Assembly: GCF_900117415.1 (NCBI RefSeq)
Contig: NZ_FPEI01000004.1
Location: 806,001-870,000 of the forward strand
Direction of reading: 5' to 3'
DNA from: Hyphomicrobium sp. CS1BSMeth3
Lineage (GTDB): Bacteria; Pseudomonadota; Alphaproteobacteria; Rhizobiales; Hyphomicrobiaceae
Length of the DNA: 64,000 bases
The notes under the pieces are model-generated. The model did no database searches. It had not been told where the DNA came from and saw only the letters and a program-made list of their open reading frames with translations. The first letter of the stretch is position 1. Each line of letters begins with the position of its first letter. This document shows positions 1-8,740 of the stretch, one piece after another. A program made the position numbers and the translations under genes.

Positions 1-59
1 GATCGCTCACGCTGAAACGCCCGCGTACGGATTGGGTTGCACTGCACATACCGTCAAAG

Positions 60-227
60 CGCTAAAGCCTCGGACCTCGAATGCGCCCCACGGTTGGCAT
101 CGGGTTCAAAGTTGCATTCGATGCCAAAAGACGATTTATATTCAATAAGTTCTAAGGCAACACTCGACTTGGAATTCGCCTCACCTCGATGGCGGGCGGA
201 AGCGAATTTCAAGTCCGTTGCCTTGGA
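60..227. repeat. Palindromic intergenic repeat block
   Basis: The first 328 bases hold no convincing gene; two overlapping ORFs of about 84 codons here read through repeats on opposite strands. An imperfect inverted repeat pairs 151-182 with 196-227 (both arms read as TC-AAGGCAAC-GACTTG-AATTCGC when set in one orientation). A related third unit lies at about 64-93, and a short pair GGCATCG (96-102) and CGATGCC (119-125) lies between. This looks like a REP-like palindromic unit. Family identity is not known to me. Confidence 0.6.
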
Positions 228-328
228 TGCGGAGCGTTCGACGCTGATCTGCTTTTGGCGATCTTGCACGCGGCCGGGATACTTGTAGCCTCCGCGCATC
301 CGCAGCGTCATGGGTTCGACTGACCAGA

Positions 329-754
329 ATGCGCACTGAAATCCCCAACCTCGGCAGCCCGGCGTTCGAAGACTACAAGCGTCTCTTCGAGCGACTGGAG
401 CAGTCGAGCCTCTGGCTCGATGCGCGGTATCGCATTCCCTTCACGCGCATATATTTCGGCTGGGATCCCATCATCGGCCTGGTCCCCATTGCCGGTGACA
501 TCGCGGCCGCCGCCCTCAGCATCCGAAATATCCGCTGGGCCTATCAGCTCGGTGCCGATGCGCGGCTATTACGCCAGATGATAGGCAATGCTGCCATCGA
601 CGCGATGCTCGGCGCTGTACCGATCGTCGGCGTCTTCTTCGATGTCTGGTATCGCGCCAACGTGCGAAACCTGCACCTGCTCGTAAATGCTCTCGAGGCG
701 CGGCAAAAAGCCGACAACGCCATTCATGGGATCGCGCCCCATCCCGGCACGTAA
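329..754 (+). CDS. DUF4112 domain-containing protein
   Basis: A 141-residue protein that matches the DUF4112 pattern: a Trp/Leu-rich N-terminal helix (LWLDARYRIPFTRIYFGWD), then GLVPIAGD at about residues 51-58 and a second GAVPIVG-FFD motif near residues 95-104. The two repeated G-VPI-G-D segments and hydrophobic stretches are typical of this small predicted membrane family of unknown function. Length is close to the family norm. It stands alone, with no clear operon partner on the same strand within 150 bases. Confidence 0.75.
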   Translation: MRTEIPNLGSPAFEDYKRLFERLEQSSLWLDARYRIPFTRIYFGWDPIIGLVPIAGDIAAAALSIRNIRWAYQLGADARLLRQMIGNAAIDAMLGAVPIVGVFFDVWYRANVRNLHLLVNALEARQKADNAIHGIAPHPGT

Positions 755-940
755 GCCAGCTCGTTTCCGCCGACCAGATTAAGCCGCGGCCTCTCGGTGG
801 TTTCCCGGATGCCGCCGCTGAATGGCGAACGCTACGAAGACAATGTTCATCGCGTTGATGCCAAGCGGCAGTGCGGCTGAGACACGCGCGCCGTCGCGTG
901 GTTAGGCGTGGCTGAACTCCAGGAGGAAAAGGAGACGACA

Positions 941-1276
941 ATGAAGGCCCGCATGACCAAGTTCGCAGTCGCCGGCACGATCGCTCTTCTCTCGCTCAGC
1001 ACTGCTTCCGCACAAAGTGATTTCGACAGCAAGAAATTCTTCGAAGAGCTGCAATTGCGCGGCGTGAAGACACAAGGCATCGACCCCGAGAAGTTCTTCG
1101 AGGAGCTGCGCATGACCGGCGCGAGCGCTCAATCGCCGCTGGATCCCGAGGCTTTCTGGCGCGAGCTCGCCACGCGCGGCGCATCGGCGCCGGCCAATTT
1201 CGACGCCCGCAGATTCTTCGATGATCTGGCCACAACCGGCGCAAAGGCGCCGAGCATGGTGAAGCCGACGAAGTAG
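941..1276 (+). CDS. Small secreted protein with four ~20-residue repeats
   Basis: The start at 941 is chosen because an AGGAGG-type ribosome site (921-926, with a second GGAG at 931) precedes it, whereas the upstream in-frame start at 908 has none. Residues 1-25 look like a signal peptide ending TASAQ. The mature part is almost entirely four imperfect repeats (residues 29-47, 48-67, 68-87, 88-107) of the form D-x3-F-[FW]-x-[ED]-L-x3-G followed by a short Ala/Ser/Pro linker. No family is recognised. It is probably periplasmic or secreted. It lies just upstream of, and co-directional with, the HtrA-like protease at 1395, which could act on it; that is inference. Confidence 0.7.
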   Translation: MKARMTKFAVAGTIALLSLSTASAQSDFDSKKFFEELQLRGVKTQGIDPEKFFEELRMTGASAQSPLDPEAFWRELATRGASAPANFDARRFFDDLATTGAKAPSMVKPTK

Positions 1277-1394
1277 CTTCAGCCCGAGCGGCGCGCCATT
1301 CGCGTCATGCTGGCGCGTCGCTCCCCGCTGGCGAAGCACCTTCGATGCCCGCAATGGGCTTGTCGATACGTCTGCAAACGTCTCCGAGGCGGAT

Positions 1395-2825
1395 ATGCCC
1401 TCTCACAGGCCGATGACCATCGCCCGAACCTTCATTCTAACTCTCGCACTCCTACTGCTCGCGATACCGGCGTCCAGAGCTCAGGATCCACAATCACAGT
1501 CGAGAGACACGTTTGCCGCCGCCATCAAGAAGGCGCTCCCGAGCGTCGTCGGCATTCAGGTGCTCACGCTCGAGCCCGTCGAGGAGACGAGCCCCTTCTT
1601 CAATCATCCGGCAGCCCTCAACGGCGCCGAGCCGCAGAAGACCCGCACCCGCAGATCCGGCTCGTCAGGTTCCGGCGTCATCGCCATGGCGACCAAGGAC
1701 ACCGGCCTGATCATCACGAACTTCCACGTGATACAGGACGCCGAGCGGATCGGCGTTCGGCTGACGGATGGCCGCGCCTTCGAGGCGCATCTGGTGGGAC
1801 GTGATGCCGCCACGGACATCGCCGTGCTTTCGGTTGAGGCCCCGGACCTCAAGCCGATCACCTTCTCTCCGCGCAAGCCGCAAGTCGGAGATGTCGTGCT
1901 CGCCATCGGCGGCCCGTTCGGCCTCGATGCGACGGCGACGATGGGTATCGTCAGCAATCTCTTCCGCTCATCCATCCGGTACCGCAATTTCGAAGGCTAC
2001 ATTCAGCACGACGCCTCCATCAATCCCGGCAACTCGGGCGGCGCACTGCTGGACGTGAATGGGGATCTCCTCGGCATCAATACGGCCATCGCCGGTCCGA
2101 CGGGCGCCAGCGTCGGGCTCGGCTTCGCCCAGTTGGCCGGCCTTGCCATAAAGACCGCGCACCAGCTCGTAAAGTACGGGAAGGTTCGTCGTGGCCAGAT
2201 CGGCATTGCATCGACGGATCTGACGCAGCGCCTTGCGGCCGAGCACAAGATCCCCTTCAGGCAGGCAGCGATGGTGACGAGCGTTGTGCCGGACTCTCCG
2301 GCTGCAAAGGCCGGCATCGAGGTCGGTGACGTGATCGACGAGGCGGGCGTGCCCCGTGACGACAGGTTCCTCGGCATCGGGGAATCGCTATCGATGGTCC
2401 CGATCATGTCTCAGCGCGCGCTCGAGACGGTGCTGGGCATCAATGCCGTCGGCGACAAATTGATGCTCCGCTTCAATCGCGGCCCGAAAACGGAGTTCGT
2501 CGGCGTCCAGTTCGCGCCGCTCTCGAACGATGTGCCGACCTATCCGGCGCCTGAAACCCTGGTCCGCCTCAGAGGTCTCGTCGTGTCGGAGCTCGGGCCG
2601 CTGAACGAGAAGTTCGGGGAGGTGAACGGCGTCGTCGTGACCGATGCGAAGCCGGGCTCCATGGCTCAATACGCCGGCCTCCTGCCGGGAGACATCATCA
2701 CCCACGTCAAAGGTCATGAAATCCGCAAGCCCGAGGATCTCTTCCAGGGAGCCGATGGCGGCGAGATCCCGGAGATTCGCCTGATGCGGGGCACCACGCC
2801 CATTCGCTTCAAGCTTCCGTACTAA
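1395..2825 (+). CDS. HtrA/DegP-like periplasmic trypsin-like serine protease with PDZ domains
   Basis: A 476-residue protein with an N-terminal signal peptide (hydrophobic core about residues 10-27, ending SRAQ). The S1C catalytic triad is visible: His111 in NFHVI, Asp141 in TDIAVL, Ser214 in NPGNSGGAL. PDZ-like segments follow (about 270-370, with PDSPAAKAGIEVGD, and about 400-470, with KPGSMAQYAGLLPGDII). The layout is that of DegP/HtrA envelope proteases that degrade or chaperone misfolded periplasmic proteins. An alternative ATG lies six codons downstream. The gene is followed by an inverted repeat shared with the convergent TetR gene. Confidence 0.88.
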   Translation: MPSHRPMTIARTFILTLALLLLAIPASRAQDPQSQSRDTFAAAIKKALPSVVGIQVLTLEPVEETSPFFNHPAALNGAEPQKTRTRRSGSSGSGVIAMATKDTGLIITNFHVIQDAERIGVRLTDGRAFEAHLVGRDAATDIAVLSVEAPDLKPITFSPRKPQVGDVVLAIGGPFGLDATATMGIVSNLFRSSIRYRNFEGYIQHDASINPGNSGGALLDVNGDLLGINTAIAGPTGASVGLGFAQLAGLAIKTAHQLVKYGKVRRGQIGIASTDLTQRLAAEHKIPFRQAAMVTSVVPDSPAAKAGIEVGDVIDEAGVPRDDRFLGIGESLSMVPIMSQRALETVLGINAVGDKLMLRFNRGPKTEFVGVQFAPLSNDVPTYPAPETLVRLRGLVVSELGPLNEKFGEVNGVVVTDAKPGSMAQYAGLLPGDIITHVKGHEIRKPEDLFQGADGGEIPEIRLMRGTTPIRFKLPY

Positions 2826-2832
2826 AGCACCG

Positions 2833-2856
2833 GCTGGTGGCTGCGTGGCCACCAGC
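2833..2856. terminator. Stem-loop between convergent genes
   Basis: A perfect 9-bp stem, GCTGGTGGC with GCCACCAGC, and a 6-base loop lie between the ends of the protease gene (2825) and the TetR gene (2887). It could terminate both transcripts. There is no T-run on either side, so it is not a textbook rho-independent terminator. Confidence 0.45.
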
Positions 2857-2886
2857 AGCGTCATCTCGTAATCTGATCGGCAGATC

Positions 2887-3522
2887 TCAGCGCTTGCGAT
2901 ACGCGGCGAGGAATGCGTGCACGGCCATATCGACAACATGGCCGATACGTTCCTCCGACGGCGGCCCCGCATGATTGAAGAGCATGGGCTTGAACGTCGT
3001 CGATACGCAGGCATCGATGAATTGAGCCGCGGAGACCTCGCAGTCGTGCGGCTCGAGCACGCCCTCCGCGACCTTCTCCTCGAGGTACTTCTGCAGGTTT
3101 TCAACGCCGAGAGCAGGCCCGGACAGATAGAAGCTCGCGCCGAGCTCCGGCATGCGCTCGGCGATGGCAATAACCGTCCTCAGCTCCGACACGCCGCCCG
3201 GCCGCGACACGAAGCGCGAGAAGTCCCGCCCTAGTCGCTTGAGCTCGGCCTCGATATCCGCTCCGCGCTCCAGACTGAAGATCTGCCCACCCTGCAGCCG
3301 GCACTGCGCTTCGACGATCGCTTCGAAAAGCTCTTCCTTGCTTTTGAAATAGACGTAGAGCGTGCCCTTGGAGACGCCGGCCGCGCGCGCAATCTCGTTC
3401 ATGCTGGCCGCGTCGAAGCCGTTGGAGAGGAATGCGCGCCGCGCCCCGTCCAGAATCTGCCGCCTCTTGGCGCTGTCCTCGCGCGCCTCATCGGTGGGCC
3501 TGTCCCGCTCCAGCGTCGACAT
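2887..3522 (-). CDS. TetR/AcrR family repressor of the adjacent efflux operon
   Basis: A 211-residue regulator. The N-terminal helix-turn-helix is typical of TetR proteins (RRQILDGARRAF, then MNEIARAAGVSKGTLYVYF at about residues 41-59), followed by an all-helical ligand domain. The start at 3522 has an AGGAAGGAG ribosome site; a longer ORF start at 3615 would run through the operator region and is rejected. It is divergent from the emrAB-like operon, and two palindromic operators lie between them, so it very likely represses both itself and the pump. The inducer is unknown. Confidence 0.85.
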   Translation of the reverse strand: MSTLERDRPTDEAREDSAKRRQILDGARRAFLSNGFDAASMNEIARAAGVSKGTLYVYFKSKEELFEAIVEAQCRLQGGQIFSLERGADIEAELKRLGRDFSRFVSRPGGVSELRTVIAIAERMPELGASFYLSGPALGVENLQKYLEEKVAEGVLEPHDCEVSAAQFIDACVSTTFKPMLFNHAGPPSEERIGHVVDMAVHAFLAAYRKR

Positions 3523-3565
3523 TTCCCGCCACTCCTTCCTGCCAAAATTCTGATCACAAGATCGT

Positions 3566-3584
3566 TGACCGAACCGTTCGGTCA
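3566..3584. promoter_or_regulatory. TetR-type operator 1
   Basis: A perfect palindrome TGACCGAAC-C-GTTCGGTCA, nearly identical to the second site at 3623-3643. It lies next to a TTGACA hexamer, on the tetR-proximal side of the divergent promoters. Family precedent and position point to the TetR protein at 2887-3522 as its ligand. Confidence 0.8.
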
Positions 3585-3615
3585 TTGACATAGGGTGTTC
3601 GATTGCATATGTCAA
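3585..3615. promoter_or_regulatory. Symmetric overlapping divergent promoters
   Basis: TTGACATA (3585-3592) and TATGTCAA (3608-3615) form a perfect 8-bp inverted repeat. On each strand a TTGACA hexamer is followed 17 bases later by TATGTC, so each arm can serve as -35 for one direction and -10 for the other. The two TetR operators flank it exactly. Promoter activity is inferred from hexamers and spacing. Confidence 0.65.
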
Positions 3616-3622
3616 GGGCGTT

Positions 3623-3643
3623 ATGACCGAACGGTTCGGTCAT
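3623..3643. promoter_or_regulatory. TetR-type operator 2
   Basis: A perfect 21-bp palindrome ATGACCGAAC-G-GTTCGGTCAT just upstream of the efflux operon start (3657). It shares both 9-bp core arms with operator 1. Binding here would block transcription of the pump genes. Confidence 0.8.
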
Positions 3644-3656
3644 TGCGAGGTGGGTT

Positions 3657-4892
3657 ATGCTGGATAATCAAGAGTTTGAAGACGATCGTGAGCAAAAGGT
3701 CGAGGTCGCGGACAAGGCGGAGAGCCTACCCGAGCCTGCGGAAAGCCTTGCCAAGCCGGCCGAACCGAGCAAACCCGCCGGGGCACCTGCTCCGGCGGGA
3801 CGCCGCAAGTCACTGGTCCGTGGCGCAGCCGCGCTCGGACTACTGCTGGCCCTCGGCGGCGGCGCATACTACGGCAACTACTGGTGGACGGCCGGCCGCT
3901 TCCTCGTGAGCACGGACGACGCCTATGTCGGGGCCAAGAGCGCAACGCTTTCGCCGAAGGTCTCGGGCTACATCTCGGACATCGCGGTGGCCGACAACGC
4001 CCAGGTCTCGGCCGGTGACGTCATCGCGCGCATCGACGACGGCGACTACCGCCTCGCGGTGCAGACCGCGCGGGACCAGATTGCCGTCCAACAGGCGACG
4101 GTGCAGCGCCTCGGCCAGCAGGTCACCGCCCAGGAGGCCATGGTCGATCAGGCCAAGGCGCAGCTTGCCTCCGCGAAGGCCGGCCTCACCCGAACCGACC
4201 TCGAGCTGAAGCGTCAGCAGGATCTGGCCGCGCGTCAGATCAACAGCAGGCAGCTCCTCGAGCAGGCACAGGCCTCGTACGATCAGGCCGTGGCTGCCGT
4301 GCAGGCGGCCGAAGCCACGCTCCACTCGGCGTCGGCCAATGTCGGCGTATTGAGCGCGCAGCAGGAAGAGGCACGCCGTACCCTCAAGCAGTACGAGACG
4401 TCGCTTGCCAAGGCCGAGCGTGATCTCTCCTTCACCGTGATCCGCGCGCCCTTCGACGGCGTCATCGGCAACCGCGCCATGCAGATCGGCGACTATGTCC
4501 AGCCGACGCAACGGCTCGCGAGCCTCGTGCCGCTCGATGCCGTCTATGTCGACGCCAACTTCAAGGAAACGCAGCTATCGCGCGTGCAGCCCGGCCAGCC
4601 GGTGAGCATCGCGGTCGATGCATTCCCTGAGCACAACATCGACGGCCGCGTGGCGAGCGTCGCACCCGCATCGGGCTCGGTGTTCTCGCTGCTGCCGCCG
4701 GACAACGCGACCGGCAACTTCACGAAGATCGTGCAGCGGCTTCCCGTTCGCATCCACGTGCCAGCCTCCGTCGCCGAGAAGTCTCTGCTGCGGCCCGGCA
4801 TGTCGGTCGTCGTGAGCGTGAACACGAAACCGGGCGCACCCGTCACCGAGCAGAAGCTGACGAGCGCCCAAGTGCGCCCGACCACGAACTAA
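3657..4892 (+). CDS. HlyD/EmrA-type membrane fusion protein of an MFS efflux pump
   Basis: A 411-residue protein. It has an acidic/Pro-rich cytoplasmic N-terminus (about 1-50), one TM anchor (about 54-75), then the biotinyl-lipoyl-like barrel (STDDAYVGAKSATLSPKVSGY), a long alpha-helical hairpin rich in Gln/Ala (about 135-265), the return barrel half (FTVIRAPFDGVIGNRAMQIG) and a beta domain. It would link the inner-membrane carrier encoded next (start 4918, 25-bp gap) to an outer-membrane channel. GAGGTGG at 3646-3652 is the likely ribosome site. EmrA-like by domain order. Confidence 0.87.
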   Translation: MLDNQEFEDDREQKVEVADKAESLPEPAESLAKPAEPSKPAGAPAPAGRRKSLVRGAAALGLLLALGGGAYYGNYWWTAGRFLVSTDDAYVGAKSATLSPKVSGYISDIAVADNAQVSAGDVIARIDDGDYRLAVQTARDQIAVQQATVQRLGQQVTAQEAMVDQAKAQLASAKAGLTRTDLELKRQQDLAARQINSRQLLEQAQASYDQAVAAVQAAEATLHSASANVGVLSAQQEEARRTLKQYETSLAKAERDLSFTVIRAPFDGVIGNRAMQIGDYVQPTQRLASLVPLDAVYVDANFKETQLSRVQPGQPVSIAVDAFPEHNIDGRVASVAPASGSVFSLLPPDNATGNFTKIVQRLPVRIHVPASVAEKSLLRPGMSVVVSVNTKPGAPVTEQKLTSAQVRPTTN

Positions 4893-4917
4893 AGCGCGAG
4901 CTGAAGAGTACGCCCCC

Positions 4918-6522
4918 ATGGCCAACAGCATCGCATCAACCGCAACAGGACCGACGCCGGCCGCACAGTCGGCGTCGGATAGTGACCGCATCCAGCCGCG
5001 CAGGCTCGTTGCGTTCCTCGCGATGACGTTCGGCATGTTCATGGCGATCCTGGACATCCAGATCGTCTCGGCGTCGCTCACGGAGATCCAGGCAGGTCTT
5101 TCGGCTTCGGCCAACGAGATCACCTGGGTCCAGACGGCCTACCTCATTGCCGAAGTGGTGATGATCCCGCTCTCGGGCTACCTGTCGCGCGCGCTCGGCA
5201 CGCGCATCCTGTTTGCGCTCTCGGCCGGCGGCTTCACCGCCGCGAGCCTGATGTGCGGCCTCTCCACGAGCATCAATGAAATGATCGTGTGGCGCGCCAT
5301 CCAAGGCTTCATCGGCGGCGGCATGATCCCGACGGTGTTTGCGACCGCCTATCTCATCTTCCCGCGCTCGCGCATGAGCCTGGTTGCGCCGATGATCGGC
5401 CTCGTGGCGACCCTTGCCCCCACGATCGGCCCCACGGTCGGCGGCTATCTGACCGATGCCTTCTCGTGGCACTGGCTGTTCTTCGTCAACGTCATCCCCG
5501 GCATCGCCGTTACCGCAGCCGCGCTCATCCTCATCGATTTCGACGAGCCCGACTGGTCGCTCCTCCGCAGTTTCGACTGGGTCGGCTTCCTGGCCATGGC
5601 AGGCTTCCTCGGCGCACTCGAGTATGTGCTCGAAGAGGGGCCGCGGAACGACTGGTTCGGCGACCAGAGCGTGTTGTTGATGGCCTGGGTGTCCGGGATA
5701 TCGGCGGTCGTCTTCTTCGTGCGCGTCCTCACGTACCGCGAGCCGATCGTGGATCTGCGCGCCTTCACGGATCGCAACTTCGGGCTCGGCAGCCTCTTCT
5801 CCTTCGTGATGGGCATCGGCCTCTACGGCCTCACCTATCTCTATCCGCTCTATCTGGGCATGGTCCGCGGCTATGACGCGCTCATGATCGGCGAGACCGT
5901 ATTCGTCTCCGGCGTCGCCATGTTCCTGACCGCACCCATTGCCGGGCGCCTGTCGACCAAGCTCGACCCGCGTTTCATGCTGATCGCCGGCTTCCTGTTC
6001 TTCGCCTTGGGCACGTTCTGGCTGACGTACCTGACGAAGGACTGGGATTTCTGGGAGCTCTTCTGGCCGCAGGTCTTCCGCGGCGTCGGCCTGATGCTGG
6101 CGATCGTGCCGATCAACAATATCGCGCTCGGAACGCTGCCTCCCGAGCGCCTGAAGAACGCGTCGGGACTTTATAACCTGATGCGCAACCTCGGCGGTGC
6201 CGTGGGTCTTGCCGCGCTCACCACGATCCTCAACAACCGAACCGATCTCCATCTGGCGCGCCTGCACGAATCCATCACCTGGTCGCGCCAGCCCGCGCTC
6301 GAGACCCTCAACAACCTGACGCAGCGCTTCTCCTCATTCGGCAGTGATGCGCAGGCCATGGCCTTGAAACAGCTCAATCAGATCGTGCACCGGCAAGGTG
6401 TCGTAATGGCCTTCGCGGATGTGTTCCTGGTGTTGACGTTCCTCTTCATGAGCCTCGCCGTACTGGCGCTGATCATGAAGCGGCCGCCGGCTGCCGCCGC
6501 ACCCGGCGGCGGCGGACACTAG
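4918..6522 (+). CDS. DHA2-family (EmrB-like) MFS multidrug efflux transporter
   Basis: A 534-residue inner-membrane carrier with about 14 hydrophobic segments, as expected for DHA2 drug:H+ antiporters. Near the N-terminus is MFGMFMAILDIQIVSASL (the DHA2 D-x-x-I-V-x-x-A-L signature), followed by ITWVQTAYLIAEVVMIPLSG; motif C-like GPTVGGYL occurs around residue 167. It is co-transcribed with the EmrA-like adaptor. The C-terminus ends in a Gly-rich tail. The substrate cannot be read from sequence. Confidence 0.88.
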   Translation: MANSIASTATGPTPAAQSASDSDRIQPRRLVAFLAMTFGMFMAILDIQIVSASLTEIQAGLSASANEITWVQTAYLIAEVVMIPLSGYLSRALGTRILFALSAGGFTAASLMCGLSTSINEMIVWRAIQGFIGGGMIPTVFATAYLIFPRSRMSLVAPMIGLVATLAPTIGPTVGGYLTDAFSWHWLFFVNVIPGIAVTAAALILIDFDEPDWSLLRSFDWVGFLAMAGFLGALEYVLEEGPRNDWFGDQSVLLMAWVSGISAVVFFVRVLTYREPIVDLRAFTDRNFGLGSLFSFVMGIGLYGLTYLYPLYLGMVRGYDALMIGETVFVSGVAMFLTAPIAGRLSTKLDPRFMLIAGFLFFALGTFWLTYLTKDWDFWELFWPQVFRGVGLMLAIVPINNIALGTLPPERLKNASGLYNLMRNLGGAVGLAALTTILNNRTDLHLARLHESITWSRQPALETLNNLTQRFSSFGSDAQAMALKQLNQIVHRQGVVMAFADVFLVLTFLFMSLAVLALIMKRPPAAAAPGGGGH

Positions 6523-6538
6523 CTGAGAATGAGGCGGC

Positions 6539-7477
6539 TCAGAATTTGAGGGTCCCCGTAAAGATGGTCATCCGGCCATCCATGCGGTTCCTGGGATCGA
6601 ACTCTTCATAGTGCCGGAGATTGAATATCAGAGGCGTCGTGCCGACGATGGTCGTATAGACCGCGCCCGCGCCGATCGCGTCGACACTTCCCTTGTAGGG
6701 TCCCAGCCGCGCACCCGAGCCGGAGTCGCCGTCGAGCTGACGATAGTTGTAGCCGACGATACCGAGGACCAGTCCCTGAGACACTTCCTTGCCGACGGCC
6801 CACTCGAAATGGAACTCGTGTCCTGATTGATAGTCGGTCTTGTCGTTCTCGAAGTTGAACGTGAAGCCGAAGGTCCCATTGAACTGGAACTTGGACGTCG
6901 GCTCCTCCCACGTGAAGGACCAGCCCGTGTCGATGCCCGGCCGATGCAGGCCGACGATCGGCTCGAAACCGACCTTGTAGCGGCCTGTGGGCGCAACGCC
7001 CTGAACATAGATCAAGTGGGCGAACGTGCCGCTCTGCCAGCCGAGCTGAATGCGGCCATTGATGTCGCCGAGCCCCCAGCCATCGGTCTGGCGGGTGAGA
7101 GTGGCGCCGCCCGGACCAGTAATTCCGGCCGTTATATCGACATGTCCGGCAGGAATGGTCAGCGCGATGCCGACCTTGCCGCCGAACAAGGTCGCCTCGG
7201 GAACGTAGAGACCGCTCAGCGCACTCTGGAAGAACTTGGCCTTGGCGCCGGCAGTGAAGATCTGGCCGCCGAAATCGATCGTGGCCCGCGTCTCGCCCGA
7301 GTAGTAGCCGATAACGGTGGTGACATACGTCCCTGGCGGCGGCGTCGCGCCGGCCCCGAATGCGGAGCTTCCCAGACCGTATGTGGAGAACCCGTATTCC
7401 GCGGCATCTGCACGCGAAACAAAACCCAGAGCCGCCACCCCTAACGCAAATGCCAACAACAGATGTGGCTTTCGCAT
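6539..7477 (-). CDS. SphA/MetA-like outer-membrane channel protein
   Basis: A 312-residue protein with a clear signal peptide (residues 1-25, ending ADAAEYG). The rest is rich in alternating aromatic/Gly beta-strand patterns and ends in a typical outer-membrane C-terminus with terminal Phe (TLKF). It resembles the transporter family linked to phenol/meta-pathway genes (PF13557), which often serves uptake of hydrophobic compounds. It is convergent with emrB, 16 bases apart. Function beyond an outer-membrane beta-barrel is inference. Confidence 0.65.
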   Translation of the reverse strand: MRKPHLLLAFALGVAALGFVSRADAAEYGFSTYGLGSSAFGAGATPPPGTYVTTVIGYYSGETRATIDFGGQIFTAGAKAKFFQSALSGLYVPEATLFGGKVGIALTIPAGHVDITAGITGPGGATLTRQTDGWGLGDINGRIQLGWQSGTFAHLIYVQGVAPTGRYKVGFEPIVGLHRPGIDTGWSFTWEEPTSKFQFNGTFGFTFNFENDKTDYQSGHEFHFEWAVGKEVSQGLVLGIVGYNYRQLDGDSGSGARLGPYKGSVDAIGAGAVYTTIVGTTPLIFNLRHYEEFDPRNRMDGRMTIFTGTLKF

Positions 7478-7660
7478 ATTGGCGCCCTCGCCATTGGGAC
7501 GACGAACAGCACCTCGCTAGCAGATTCGCGAACTTCGGGTGTACCTCCGCTGCCACGTAGGGCGCCGATTCATTTGAACGCTGAGGATCATTAGTGTCCC
7601 GATTCCGAAGCTCGCGCGACCTCGCTGCTCGCGTCCGGAGCGAATTTCTCGATCATCGCA

Positions 7661-8689
7661 CTAGTCCACCGAGGGATGGAAAACGGTCTTCCAATCGCGC
7701 TGCATGCTCACGAGCTTGATGCCGCACTTTTCCGCCTTGTCCAGCGCCTTGGAGAGCGGACTGATCTTGAAATCACGGTCGTACGCCACTTCCCGATTAG
7801 CATCGTCATGATGCAGCAGGAGCGCCAGCCGCAGGCCGCTGCCGGCCAGAACGTACTGGAGCATCTCGAAATCGCCGTCCGAGTTGCCGAATGCGAAGAT
7901 GGGCCGGCGCCCGATGAACTGCCCGATGTGCTCCGGCTTCGCCTCGCGATCGTCGACACTTTCGGCTTCCGCGACCTTCACGAGCACGGCGCGATTGTCG
8001 CGGATTACGAAGCGCAGCTTCAGGCTGGAGCCGATCACCTGCTCCCTGGGAATCCCATAGAGCTCCTCCGAGAATGCCCGCATGAACTCGACGCCACCGC
8101 CTGAAACGATGTAGGTCTTGAAGCCATTCGCGCGCAGATATTCCAGAAGCTCCAACTGGGGCTGATACGTCATCTTCGAAAAATTGCGGCCGGTTTCGGG
8201 ATGCTTCGCCGTTCGCATCCAATCGCGCGCCAGCTCGTCGAAAGCCTCGACGGTCATGCCCGCGTGCGTCGAGAAGAACAGCTCGGCAATGCCTTTCGAG
8301 CCCATATCATGGAGCGCTTTGAGGTCGCCCTCCAGGAGCGCCTTGAAGGGCTGACGATCCCGCAATGCCTCGTTCTTCGCCGCGAGCGTCTTCACCCTGT
8401 CGATCAGAAAGAAGGCTTGCACGGGTATGGGCTGCTCGCTCCACAGGGTCCCGTCATTGTCGAACGTCGCGATCCGCTCCGCTTGAGGTACGAAGTCCGC
8501 GTGTCCGACGCGCGTGACGCGGCCGACAAAATCGACAATGGCATTCTTCACCGGCCCCTCTCGCCACGAGGGCAGAGGATCGGCCCGGGCAATAGTTCCT
8601 AAAATTGCAATCGTTATCGCGAGGACCGCGAGGCCCCCTGCAGTGCGCCATATATGAGCAATCGTCGAACGGATCGGAACCAAATTCAT
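7661..8689 (-). CDS. HAD-superfamily phosphatase-like protein, secreted
   Basis: A 342-residue protein. The start at 8689 has GGAG seven bases upstream; the ATG at 8704 has none. A signal peptide or TM anchor (about 16-36) ends IARADP. HAD motif I is TFDNDGTLW with Asp77 (nucleophile) and Asp79, motif II is YIVSGGG, and motif IV is FGNSDGDFEM. This PSP-like layout fits a periplasmic phosphomonoesterase. It follows the DUF1622 and arylsulfatase genes on the same strand, so it may belong to the same transcription unit. Confidence 0.78.
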   Translation of the reverse strand: MNLVPIRSTIAHIWRTAGGLAVLAITIAILGTIARADPLPSWREGPVKNAIVDFVGRVTRVGHADFVPQAERIATFDNDGTLWSEQPIPVQAFFLIDRVKTLAAKNEALRDRQPFKALLEGDLKALHDMGSKGIAELFFSTHAGMTVEAFDELARDWMRTAKHPETGRNFSKMTYQPQLELLEYLRANGFKTYIVSGGGVEFMRAFSEELYGIPREQVIGSSLKLRFVIRDNRAVLVKVAEAESVDDREAKPEHIGQFIGRRPIFAFGNSDGDFEMLQYVLAGSGLRLALLLHHDDANREVAYDRDFKISPLSKALDKAEKCGIKLVSMQRDWKTVFHPSVD

Positions 8690-8740
8690 CAATACACTCC
8701 GCATTGGATCAAGTTGTCGATCGCATGGAGATCGCGCCCC

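Noticed and set aside
37-311. Two opposing ORFs of about 84 codons at the left edge
   Set aside because: Both read through the inverted repeat and mirror each other; no family or ribosome site.
2887-3615. TetR gene starting at 3615
   Set aside because: That start lies within the divergent promoter and operator; the ATG at 3522 has a good ribosome site.
4936-6267. 443-codon minus-strand ORF opposite the EmrB-like gene
   Set aside because: Antisense shadow rich in Glu/Arg/His with no fold signature.
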